A stretch of DNA of 64,000 nt, taken from positions 1,612,001-1,676,000 of the forward strand of contig NC_020541.1 of NCBI RefSeq assembly GCF_000230695.2, given 5' to 3'. The first letter of the stretch is position 1, and each line of letters begins with the position of its first letter. Made by a program: the position numbers and the translations under genes. The stretch comes from Rhodanobacter denitrificans (GTDB lineage: Bacteria; Pseudomonadota; Gammaproteobacteria; Xanthomonadales; Rhodanobacteraceae). This document shows positions 42,639-49,788 of this stretch, piece after piece. Below the pieces are notes generated by a model. The model ran no database searches, was not told where the DNA came from, and saw only the letters and a program-made list of their open reading frames with translations.

Positions 42639-43778
42639 ATGATCGCTACCAAGCTCCCGAAAGTCGGCACCACCATCTTCAGCGTGATGAGCCAGCTCGC
42701 GCTGGAGCACAAGGCGGTCAACCTGGGCCAGGGTTTCCCCGACTTCGAGCCGCCGCAAGGGCTGCGCGATGCGCTCGGCCGCGCCATGAACGAGGGCCGC
42801 AACCAGTACGCGCCGATGCACGGCATCGCGGCCCTGCGCGAGCAGATCGTGCTGAAGACCGAAAAGCTTTACGGCCGCAGGCTCAACGTCGATACCGACA
42901 TCACGCTCACCTCCGGCGCCACCGAGGCGATCTTCGCGGCAATCGCCGCGACGGTACGCGCGGGCGAGGAGGTGATCGTGTTCGACCCGGCCTACGACTG
43001 CTACGAGCCGGCGATCGAGCTGCAGGGCGCGCGCGCGGTGCACATCCCGCTGACCGTGCCGGCGTTCGCGATCGACTGGCAGCGCGTGCGCGACGCGGTG
43101 ACGTCGAAGACCCGCATGATCATGATCAACAGCCCGCACAATCCGTCCGGTGCGGTGCTGTCCGCCGCCGACCTGGACGAGCTGGCGGCGATCGTGCGCG
43201 AGACGGAGATCGTGGTGCTGTCCGACGAGGTGTATGAGCACATTGTCTATGACGGTGCTCACGAAAGCGTATTGCGTCATCCGGAACTGGCCGGGCGCAG
43301 CATCGTGGTCTCCTCGTTCGGCAAGACCTACCACTGCACCGGCTGGAAGGTCGGCTACGCGGTGGCGCCGGCCGCGCTGAGCGCGGAGTTCCGCAAGGTG
43401 CATCAGTACCTCACGTTCTGCACCTTCCACCCGGCGCAGGCGGCGTTCGCCGAATTCATGGCCAGCGATCCGCAGCATTACCTGGAGCTGCCGGCGTTCT
43501 ACCAGGCCAAGCGCGACCGCTTCCGCGCACTGCTGGCACCGTCGCGGTTCAAGCTGCTCGACGTGCCGGGCGGTTACTTCCAGCTGGTCGATTATTCGGC
43601 GATCCGCGACGAGGACGATCTCGCCTTCAGCCGCTGGCTGGTCGAGCACGGCGGCGTGGCGGCGATCCCGCTGACGCCGTTCTACGAGCGCGCGCCGGGT
43701 ACGCGACTGCTGCGGCTGTGCTTCGCCAAGAGCGACGCCACCATGGAGGCGGCCGCCGAGCGGCTGTGCCGGCTATGA
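42639..43778 (+). CDS. ybdL: PLP-dependent aminotransferase, methionine/glutamine transaminase type (YbdL)
   Basis: Fold-type I aminotransferase of 379 residues, close to E. coli YbdL and to kynurenine/glutamine transaminase K types, which use glutamine or methionine with 2-oxo acids. Motifs: VNLGQGFPDFEPP, TSGATEAIFAAI, NSPHNPSGAVL, DEVYEHIVYDG and SSFGKTYHCTGWKVGY with PLP-lysine Lys229. The ATG at 42639 (MIATKLPKVGTTIFSVMS) is the family start. The stop overlaps the start of the omega-amidase gene, so the two enzymes are translationally coupled: transaminase makes 2-oxoglutaramate, amidase removes it. Confidence 0.92.
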   Translation: MIATKLPKVGTTIFSVMSQLALEHKAVNLGQGFPDFEPPQGLRDALGRAMNEGRNQYAPMHGIAALREQIVLKTEKLYGRRLNVDTDITLTSGATEAIFAAIAATVRAGEEVIVFDPAYDCYEPAIELQGARAVHIPLTVPAFAIDWQRVRDAVTSKTRMIMINSPHNPSGAVLSAADLDELAAIVRETEIVVLSDEVYEHIVYDGAHESVLRHPELAGRSIVVSSFGKTYHCTGWKVGYAVAPAALSAEFRKVHQYLTFCTFHPAQAAFAEFMASDPQHYLELPAFYQAKRDRFRALLAPSRFKLLDVPGGYFQLVDYSAIRDEDDLAFSRWLVEHGGVAAIPLTPFYERAPGTRLLRLCFAKSDATMEAAAERLCRL

Positions 43779-44596
43779 GCAGCGACAGGGTGAGCCTTGA
43801 ACCGCTGCGCGTAGCGCTGGTACAGGGCGCTACCCGCTGGCACGACGCGCCGGCCAATCGCGACTACTACGGCACGCTGGTGCGCCAGGCGAAAGGCAGC
43901 GACCTGATCGTGCTGCCGGAGACCTTCCTGTCCGGCTTCAGCAACGACACCCATGCCAGCGCCGACAGCATGGACGGCGAGGGCGTGGCGTGGCTGCGTG
44001 CGCTGGCGGTCGAGGTGGGCGCGGTGCTCTGCGGCAGCCTGGCGATCCGCGAGGACGGCGTCGTCTACAACCGCCTGCTGTGGGTGCGGCCGGATGGCAG
44101 TTTTGAGCAGTACGACAAGCGCCACCTGTTCCGCATGGCCGGCGAACATACCCGCTACGGCGGCGGCAGCCAGCGCCTGGTGGTGGAGCTGAAGGGCTGG
44201 CGCATCCTGCCGCAGGTCTGCTACGACCTGCGCTTCCCGGTGTGGCTGCGCAATCGCCGGCTGGCCTCCGCTGGCGGCGGCATGGACTACGACCTGGCCG
44301 TGTTCGTGGCGAACTGGCCGGCGCCGCGCCGGCAGCCGTGGCGCACCTTGCTGCGCGCACGGGCGATCGAGAACCTCAGCTATGTGGTCGGGGTGAACCG
44401 GGTCGGCGTGGACGGCAACGAGATTCCGTATGCCGGCGACAGCGCGGTGCTCGATCCGGTCGGCGAGCCGCTGGTGGAACTGGGCGCGCAGGAACAGCTG
44501 GCGATGGTGACGCTGGATCCGGCACCGCTGCTGGCGCACCGCGAACGCTTCCCGGCGTGGATGGACGCCGACGCGTTCACGCTCGATCCGGGCTGA
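43775..44596 (+). CDS. Omega-amidase (YafV/Nit2-like nitrilase-superfamily hydrolase)
   Basis: Carbon-nitrogen hydrolase of 273 residues; the Glu-Lys-Cys triad is Glu49 (VLPETFLSG), Lys115 (QYDKRHLF) and Cys149 (LPQVCYDLRFP). This YafV/Nit2 group hydrolyses 2-oxoglutaramate and 2-oxosuccinamate, the products of glutamine and asparagine transamination. The ATG at 43775 overlaps the aminotransferase stop (ATGA). Coupling with YbdL makes glutamine-driven transamination irreversible; in other bacteria the same pair finishes methionine salvage (KMTB to methionine). Confidence 0.93.
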   Translation: MSSDRVSLEPLRVALVQGATRWHDAPANRDYYGTLVRQAKGSDLIVLPETFLSGFSNDTHASADSMDGEGVAWLRALAVEVGAVLCGSLAIREDGVVYNRLLWVRPDGSFEQYDKRHLFRMAGEHTRYGGGSQRLVVELKGWRILPQVCYDLRFPVWLRNRRLASAGGGMDYDLAVFVANWPAPRRQPWRTLLRARAIENLSYVVGVNRVGVDGNEIPYAGDSAVLDPVGEPLVELGAQEQLAMVTLDPAPLLAHRERFPAWMDADAFTLDPG

Positions 44597-44611
44597 ACTC
44601 CCCGTCCATCC

Positions 44612-44674
44612 GCAGGAGCCCGCCGGCGGGCGATGCTGTTCAGATCAGAGCGAAAGCATCGCCCGCGAGCGGGC
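44612..44674. repeat. REP-like GCAGGAGC...GCGATGC inverted repeat
   Basis: GCCCGCCGGCGGGCGATGCT is followed after 16 bases by its near-perfect inverse AGCATCGCCCGCGAGCGGGC. The unit starts GCAGGAGC and resembles the GTAGGAGCG...GCGATGCTGTT segment at 63151, so both belong to one dispersed family. Confidence 0.7.
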
Positions 44675-44710
44675 TGCTGCGAGTGCCGGATCGATGCGGT
44701 TCATTCGACA

Positions 44711-44736
44711 AAAAGCCGCCTTGGGGGCGGCTTCTT
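44711..44736. terminator. Terminator between the omega-amidase and ArsC-like genes
   Basis: AAAAAGCCGCC and GGCGGCTTCTT form a stem with flanking A- and T-rich tracts between convergent genes. Confidence 0.75.
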
Positions 44737-44757
44737 GTCGAGCAATGGGCGATCAAC

Positions 44758-45102
44758 TCAGAGTATCGCCAGCACCGCTTCCGGTGGGCGGCCGATGACG
44801 GCCTTGCCGTTGGCGACCACGATCGGGCGTTCGATCAGCTTCGGGTGCGCCACCATCGCGGCGATCAGTGCACCCTCGTCGAGGGCGGGATCGTCCAGCC
44901 CCAGCGAGCGGTACTCCTCCTCGCCGGTGCGCAGCAGTTCGCGCGCGGTCATGCCCAGTTGCCGCAGCAACACGGCCAGTTCGGCGGCGCTCGGCGGCGT
45001 GTCGAGGTAGTTGATCACCTCGACCTTGCCGCCGTGCTGTTCCAGCAGCGCGAGCGTGGCGCGCGACTTGGAGCAGCGGTTGTTGTGATAGATGCGCAGC
45101 AT
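44758..45102 (-). CDS. ArsC-family protein (YfgD-like, glutaredoxin-coupled arsenate-reductase fold)
   Basis: A 114-residue ArsC-fold protein with the active-site loop HNNRCSKSRATL, Cys10, and the C-terminal RPIVVANGKAVIGRPPE containing the conserved Arg-Pro. Such YfgD-type proteins often lie outside ars operons and their arsenate-reductase activity is not proven. No arsenic resistance genes are near. It sits just before the rluB stop on the same strand (12 bases), so it may be the last gene of the scpA-scpB-rluB transcript. Confidence 0.88.
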   Translation of the reverse strand: MLRIYHNNRCSKSRATLALLEQHGGKVEVINYLDTPPSAAELAVLLRQLGMTARELLRTGEEEYRSLGLDDPALDEGALIAAMVAHPKLIERPIVVANGKAVIGRPPEAVLAIL

Positions 45103-45114
45103 TGATCAGCCGCC

Positions 45115-46632
45115 TCAGCGATTGCCCGAACGGTTGCCGCCGCGACCCGGTGGCCGACCGCCGCCCGGACCGCCGTGCCGGGAACCGCCTTGCGGGCGAT
45201 TGCCGCCATGACCTTGCGGACGATTGCCGCCCTGGCCTTGTGGGCGTGCCGGGTTGCCATGCGCGCGGTTGCCCTGGCCCTGGCCTTGCGGACGTGGACC
45301 ACGATTGCCCGGTGCACGGTTGCCGCCGAGGCCGGGGCCGGGGCCACGCGATTCGCCGCCGAAGCCGCCGTAGGGGCTGCCCGCAGCGCGACCTTCGTTG
45401 CCGCCGCTGTGCGCGCCGAACGGCTTGCCGCCGGCTGCGCGGCGGTTGCCGGCCGCACCACCGGCGTTGCCGCGCGGCGCGCCAGGGCGACCGCTGCCAT
45501 CGCGGCTCTCGCCGGCGAACCAGGTGCGCACCGACGGCAGCTCCTGGCCCGGCGCCACCCGCTTGCTCTTGCCGCCGCGTTTGCCGCCCGGCGCACCGCG
45601 TTCGGGGCGGGCCAGGTTGCCGTTGACTTCCTTGCCGTCGCGACGCGGCGGTTTGCGGCCGCGCACCGGCTCTTCGCGGATGCGGTCATACGCGCGCAGC
45701 TCGCGCGCCTCATCCTGGCCGCCCGTCCAGGCGGTGCCGGCGCCGCTCGCGGGGCGATACTCGGTGACGTTGCGGTTGGCGCGGCGCTGATGCAGCACCG
45801 GGCTCAGGGTCAGTACCGGCTGCGGCATGTCCACGCCGGTGGTCTGGCGCAACTGCTTGACGGCTTCGGCATCGAGCGCCTCGCATTCGCCGCGGCGCAG
45901 GTTGCGCGGCAGCTCGATCGCGCCGTAGCGGATGCGCTTGAGCCGGCTGACCAGGAAACCCTGCGAGTCCCACAGTCGGCGCACCTCGCGGTTGCGGCCT
46001 TCGCGGATCACCACGCGGAACCAGCTGTGGCTGCCGCCGCGACTGATCACGGCGATCTCGTCGAAGCGGGCGGGACCGTCCTCCAGTTCCACGCCAGCCT
46101 TGAGTTTCTCGATGACTTCGTCCGGCACCTCGCCGTGCACACGGCACAGGTATTCGCGTTCGAGTCCGCTCCTGGGGTGCATCAGCGCATTGGCCAGGGC
46201 GCCGTCGGTAGTCAGCAGCAGCAGGCCGGTGGTGTTGATGTCGAGTCGGCCCACGGCGACCCAGCGCGCGCCCTTCAGGCGCGGCAGCTGTTCGAACACG
46301 GTGGGGCGGCCGTCCGGGTCGTCACGGGTGGTCAGCACGCCTTCGGGCTTGTGGTAGATCAGCACCTCGGTGTCGTCGCGGCTGTCGGTGGCTACGACGA
46401 ACTGCTTGCCGTCCATGATCACGCGGTCGCCGGCCTTCACGCTCATGCCGATTTCGGCGGGGGCGCCATTCAGTTCGACTTCGCCGGACTGGATGCGCTG
46501 CTCGAGCATGCGGCGCGAGCCGAGGCCAGCGTTGGCCAGCACCTTGTGCAGGCGTTCTTCCAGGGCGGGGGCGTCGCTGTCGGCGCGCGGTTCGCGCTTC
46601 AGGGACAAAACGGATTTTTGCGGCGCATTCAT
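45115..46632 (-). CDS. rluB: 23S rRNA pseudouridine synthase RluB with long RGG-like tail
   Basis: RluB makes pseudouridine 2605 in 23S rRNA. The 505-residue product has an S4 domain (about 25-80; RLHKVLANAGLGSRRMLEQ), then the RsuA/RluB catalytic domain with Asp131 in GRLDINTTGLLL and the conserved REGRNREVRRLW. From about residue 300 there is an extra low-complexity region of some 200 residues rich in Gly, Arg, Asn, Pro and Gln (RPQGQGQGNR, GGNRPQGHGGNRPQGG, PPGRGGNRSGNR) that E. coli RluB (291 aa) lacks. The start overlaps the scpB stop by four bases. Confidence 0.93.
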   Translation of the reverse strand: MNAPQKSVLSLKREPRADSDAPALEERLHKVLANAGLGSRRMLEQRIQSGEVELNGAPAEIGMSVKAGDRVIMDGKQFVVATDSRDDTEVLIYHKPEGVLTTRDDPDGRPTVFEQLPRLKGARWVAVGRLDINTTGLLLLTTDGALANALMHPRSGLEREYLCRVHGEVPDEVIEKLKAGVELEDGPARFDEIAVISRGGSHSWFRVVIREGRNREVRRLWDSQGFLVSRLKRIRYGAIELPRNLRRGECEALDAEAVKQLRQTTGVDMPQPVLTLSPVLHQRRANRNVTEYRPASGAGTAWTGGQDEARELRAYDRIREEPVRGRKPPRRDGKEVNGNLARPERGAPGGKRGGKSKRVAPGQELPSVRTWFAGESRDGSGRPGAPRGNAGGAAGNRRAAGGKPFGAHSGGNEGRAAGSPYGGFGGESRGPGPGLGGNRAPGNRGPRPQGQGQGNRAHGNPARPQGQGGNRPQGHGGNRPQGGSRHGGPGGGRPPGRGGNRSGNR

Positions 46633-47450
46633 GCGCGGTACTCCTCGGGGTCTTGCTCGGCGGCGTCGGGTTCGACGTCCGCGGCGGGGTTCGCTGCCTC
46701 GTCGGCAGTGGTTGTCAGGGTTTCGGCGGGTGGGCTCGGGTCGGAGCCGGCATCGCCGGATTCGGAGGCGGCCGGCGCTTCGGCGGCGGTCGCGGTGTGG
46801 TAGTCGTCGGCTGCCGCATCGACGGCATCGTGCTCGTGCAGGAGTTCCTCGTCCGGGTCGATCGGCAGGTCGCGCACGACGCGGGCGGGCAGGGGCTCGG
46901 GCTCGAAGCGCAGTTGCGGGTCTTCCAGGTCGCGGATTTCCGACAGCGGCGGCAACTGGTCCAGCGATTTCAGGTTGAAGTAGTCGAGGAAGGCGCGGGT
47001 GGTGCCGAACAGCGCCGGCTTGCCGGGCACGTCGCGGTAGCCGACCACGCGGATCCACTCGCGCTCCTCCATCGTCTTGATGATGTTGGAGGACACCACC
47101 ACGCCGCGGATCTGCTCGATCTCGGGGCGGGTGATCGGCTGGCGGTAGGCGATCAGCGCCAGCGTTTCCAGCAGTGCGCGCGAATAGCGGCTGGGCCGCT
47201 CGGTCCACATCCGCGAGATCCACGGATGCACCTCCTGGCGCACCTGGTAGCGGAAGCCGGAGGCCACTTCCTTCAGCTCGATGCCGCGGCCGGCGCAGTC
47301 TTCGGCCAGTGCCTCGAGTGCCTTGGCGACCTGTTCGCGGCCGACCTCGTCGGCCTCGTTGAACAGCTCGCCCAGCTGCTGCACGGTCATCGGCTGGGTG
47401 GAGGCCAGCAGGGCGGCCTCGACGATGGGTTTGAGTTGCTCGATCTGCAT
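46629..47450 (-). CDS. scpB: Segregation and condensation protein ScpB
   Basis: Kite subunit of the SMC-ScpAB chromosome condensin. The first 190 of 273 residues form the two winged helices (MQIEQLKPIVEAALLAS; RALLETLALIAYRQPITRPEIEQIRGV; GRRDVPGKPALFGTT-like YRDVPGKPALFGTTRAFLDYF). An acidic Ala/Glu/Asp-rich tail follows (about 190-273), longer than in Bacillus ScpB but common in xanthomonads. It sits between scpA and rluB with a four-base overlap into rluB. Confidence 0.95.
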   Translation of the reverse strand: MQIEQLKPIVEAALLASTQPMTVQQLGELFNEADEVGREQVAKALEALAEDCAGRGIELKEVASGFRYQVRQEVHPWISRMWTERPSRYSRALLETLALIAYRQPITRPEIEQIRGVVVSSNIIKTMEEREWIRVVGYRDVPGKPALFGTTRAFLDYFNLKSLDQLPPLSEIRDLEDPQLRFEPEPLPARVVRDLPIDPDEELLHEHDAVDAAADDYHTATAAEAPAASESGDAGSDPSPPAETLTTTADEAANPAADVEPDAAEQDPEEYRA

Positions 47451-47500
47451 GACCTTGGGTTCGGATGCCGGTTGGATCGGTACCGCTCAGTGGATGTCGT

Positions 47501-48433
47501 TCATTCGCCGGACGATTCGATCAGCGCCGATTCGCCCGCCTGTGTGTCGTCCGCCGGTGCGTCGGCGGGTTCTTCGGCGTGGCTCACCTTCGCCTTCACG
47601 TATATCGGCGCCAGTGGTTCTTCCTGGACGATCTCGACCAGCATTTCCTTGGCCAGCTCCAGCATCGCCAGGAACGTCACCACGATGCCGAGCCGTCCCT
47701 CGCTGACGTCGAACAGGCTCTCGAAGCGGTGGAAGCTGCTGTCGTCGAGCCGGCTCAGCAATTCGCCCATGCGCTGGCGCACGCTGAGCGTCTCGCGCCT
47801 GATCGCGTGATGCCCGAACAGTTCGGCCCGGTGCATCACGTCCTTCAGGGCCAGCAGCAGCTCGGTCAGCTCCAGCGGCGGCGGCAACCTGATCACGTTG
47901 CGTTCGCCCACGTCGGCGTGCACCACCGTGGTGTCGCGCTCCAGCCGGGGCATCGCCTCGATGTCCTCGGCCGCGCGCTTGAAGCGTTCGTACTCCTGCA
48001 AGCGCCGTACCAGTTCGGCACGGGGATCCTCTTCCAGGCCTTCCTCGGCCGGCGGCCGCGGCAGCAGCAGCCGCGACTTGATCTCGGCCAGGATCGCGGC
48101 CATCAGCAGGTATTCGGCGGCCAGTTCCAGCCGCATCACGTCCCGCATCAGCTCGATGTAGGTCATGTACTGCCGGGTGATCTCGGCGACCGGGATGTCC
48201 AGGATGTCGAGGTTCTGCCGGCGGATCAGGTACAGCAGCAGGTCCAGCGGTCCCTCGAACGCCTCCAGGATGACCTCGAGCGCGTCCGGCGGGATGTACA
48301 GGTCTTGCGGCATCTGCAGCAAGGGCTGGCCATGCACGATGGCCAGCGGCATTTCCTGTTGTTGAGGTACCGGCGCAAACGCGTCCTGCGGTGCGGTGAC
48401 CGGGCTCTGTGGCTCGACGGGCTCAGTGCTCAT
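47501..48433 (-). CDS. scpA: Segregation and condensation protein ScpA
   Basis: Kleisin subunit bridging SMC heads. The 310-residue product has the ScpA N-terminal signature FEGPLDLLLYLIRRQNLDILDIPVAEITRQYM (split: EGPLDLLLYLI and QNLDILDIPVAEI), a central helical part, and the C-terminal winged helix (GIVVTFLAMLELAKEML). The ATG at 48433 (MSTEPVEPQSP) is preferred over the TTG just before it. A 40-residue extension precedes the conserved domain. First gene of scpA-scpB-rluB; 50 bases separate it from scpB. Confidence 0.95.
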   Translation of the reverse strand: MSTEPVEPQSPVTAPQDAFAPVPQQQEMPLAIVHGQPLLQMPQDLYIPPDALEVILEAFEGPLDLLLYLIRRQNLDILDIPVAEITRQYMTYIELMRDVMRLELAAEYLLMAAILAEIKSRLLLPRPPAEEGLEEDPRAELVRRLQEYERFKRAAEDIEAMPRLERDTTVVHADVGERNVIRLPPPLELTELLLALKDVMHRAELFGHHAIRRETLSVRQRMGELLSRLDDSSFHRFESLFDVSEGRLGIVVTFLAMLELAKEMLVEIVQEEPLAPIYVKAKVSHAEEPADAPADDTQAGESALIESSGE

Positions 48434-49332
48434 CAATGCATGTCATGGGGCCGTCTTCAGCGGCTGCAGTGCGTTCAACATGATCGGATTCATCCCCATG
48501 CCCCCGCGGCATCGGATGTCCGTGTTCGGAACACGCGGTGAAGCGGCATTCCGGGGTAATGCGTCCTTCACACTTGTTCGGTCGAGGCGCGGCGGACGCC
48601 TTCGTCACGACGGGCATGACGAAGCCACTCGATGGTGGTTCGGTCAGGCGGGTCGTCAGTGAACGTCGCACGTCGACTGCGGGTTGTCAGCCACGACAGG
48701 GACGCCAAGCCAGGGAAGGCGGGAAACGACGCCACCGGCTGTTCACTGGTCGGTTCGAGAGCAATCGCACGGATGCCAAGGGAGCCGGAAGTACTCGGCA
48801 AACATTTCCATGGAGCCATGCGTGGGGCAAGAGTAGCGGTTGACTGGCGCCAAGTCCAGCACGTGCCGGCCGATGCAGTTGCCCGGCATGCGCCGGCCGC
48901 GGACATGGGCCGGTTTTGCAGCGGTGCTCCCGGCAGGCACAATAGACGGATGGCATCGTACGAAACCGGCGTGTCGGAGAGCGTGGCTGGGGCGGCATGT
49001 GACCTAATGCGTCGAATTGGGTCAGGCTCCGCGTCAGCGCGACATTCGGCGATGCCTGGCGGGCCGCGCCTGCGCCATGATGGCGCGGCGACGACACGAC
49101 GGGGTTGGGCAGTGTGGATCGTGGCAGGGCCATGCGGGATGCGGCCGGTGCCGGATCGGCGTCCGACGGAACGTTGACCTGGCGTGGCATGGTGATTGCT
49201 TGGACAACGACTGAGCAACCCGGCCAGGCAAGGCGCAGCGCCCCGCCGGCGAAGGGTGCGACAGAAAGGTTTCAGGGCGATGTCGGACGCAGCCCCCTCG
49301 ATGGGTGCAAGTACAAACAGGCGGTGGAACTG
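48434..49332. other. Long stretch without recognisable gene (899 bases)
   Basis: No open frame here in either direction resembles a protein family; all candidates are Arg/Ala-rich frames of the kind seen opposite real genes. No tRNA-like cloverleaf or typical T-loop is visible. Contents that can be named are the 15-bp palindrome CGTGTTC-G-GAACACG at 48521-48535 and a sigma-54-type promoter at 49185-49200 that serves the PilZ gene. The rest could hold the scpA promoter, a small RNA or eroded coding sequence; I see no decisive sign. Confidence 0.5.
49185..49200 (+). promoter_or_regulatory. Sigma-54 (RpoN)-type -24/-12 promoter before the PilZ gene
   Basis: TGGCATGGTGATTGCT matches the consensus TGGCACG-N4-TTGCW with the invariant GG and GC at correct spacing; the only mismatch is C to T at position 6. 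It lies about 130 bases before the PilZ ATG in an otherwise empty region. Confidence 0.7.
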
Positions 49333-49701
49333 ATGGCGATCGATAAGAACGGACAGGATGGCGGCGGACCGGAGCAGTTGCGTCCGGCGCGCATGCAGAT
49401 CGAGACGACGGTGCTGATGAGCAGCAACGGCGAGTCGCGTCCGACCGAGCTGGTCGATATCTCGGCCACCGGCGCGCTGCTGCGCCGCCCGCTGGGCTGG
49501 TCGGGCCATGTGGGGCAGAACTGGGTGCTCGACATGATCTTCGGCAACAACCTGCACATCCACCTCGAGGCGGTGGTGGCGCGTATCTCCGATCACCATA
49601 TCGGTTTTTCGTACAGCCGCATTCCCGAGGACAAGCAGGTGCCGCTGTGGAACCTGCTGGGTGGTTACGCCGACATCCTGGAGTACTGGAAGGACGGCTG
49701 A
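49333..49701 (+). CDS. PilZ-domain protein
   Basis: A 122-residue single PilZ domain, the usual c-di-GMP receptor fold. The D/NxSxxG motif is present as DISATGALL; the upstream RxxxR motif is degenerate (LRPARMQIE), so c-di-GMP binding is uncertain. Start chosen at ATG 49333 (MAIDKNGQDGGG) with GGTGGA upstream; the open frame runs further up without family-like sequence. The probable sigma-54 promoter suggests control with motility or pilus genes. Followed by a strong terminator that overlaps the 3' end of fadD. Confidence 0.82.
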   Translation: MAIDKNGQDGGGPEQLRPARMQIETTVLMSSNGESRPTELVDISATGALLRRPLGWSGHVGQNWVLDMIFGNNLHIHLEAVVARISDHHIGFSYSRIPEDKQVPLWNLLGGYADILEYWKDG

Positions 49702-49720
49702 GCCGGCGCGACCGCTGCAC

Positions 49721-49746
49721 GAAAAACGCCCGCACGTGCGGGCGTT
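49721..49746 (-). terminator. Terminator for fadD
   Basis: The perfect palindrome AACGCCCGCAC/GTGCGGGCGTT (49725-49746) is followed on the minus strand by TTTTC. It lies 25 bases past the fadD stop. Confidence 0.85.
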
Positions 49747-49753
49747 CTCGTTT

Positions 49754-49788
49754 GCCCAGGCCTGAAAAACTCAGGCCTGGGCTTTTTT
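49754..49788 (+). terminator. Terminator for the PilZ gene, overlapping the fadD 3' end
   Basis: GCCCAGGCCTGA (49754-49765) and TCAGGCCTGGGC (49771-49782) form a perfect 12-bp stem followed by six T. The right arm is the last three codons and stop codon of fadD read in reverse. Confidence 0.9.

Noticed and set aside
48755..48775. GGTTCGAGA as a possible tRNA T-loop
   Set aside because: Flanking bases do not pair into a T-stem, and no acceptor or anticodon arms can be built around it.
48538..49190. Open frames of 100-340 codons in the scpA-PilZ gap
   Set aside because: Arg/Ala/Pro-rich composition, mutually overlapping in several frames, no ribosome sites and no family resemblance.
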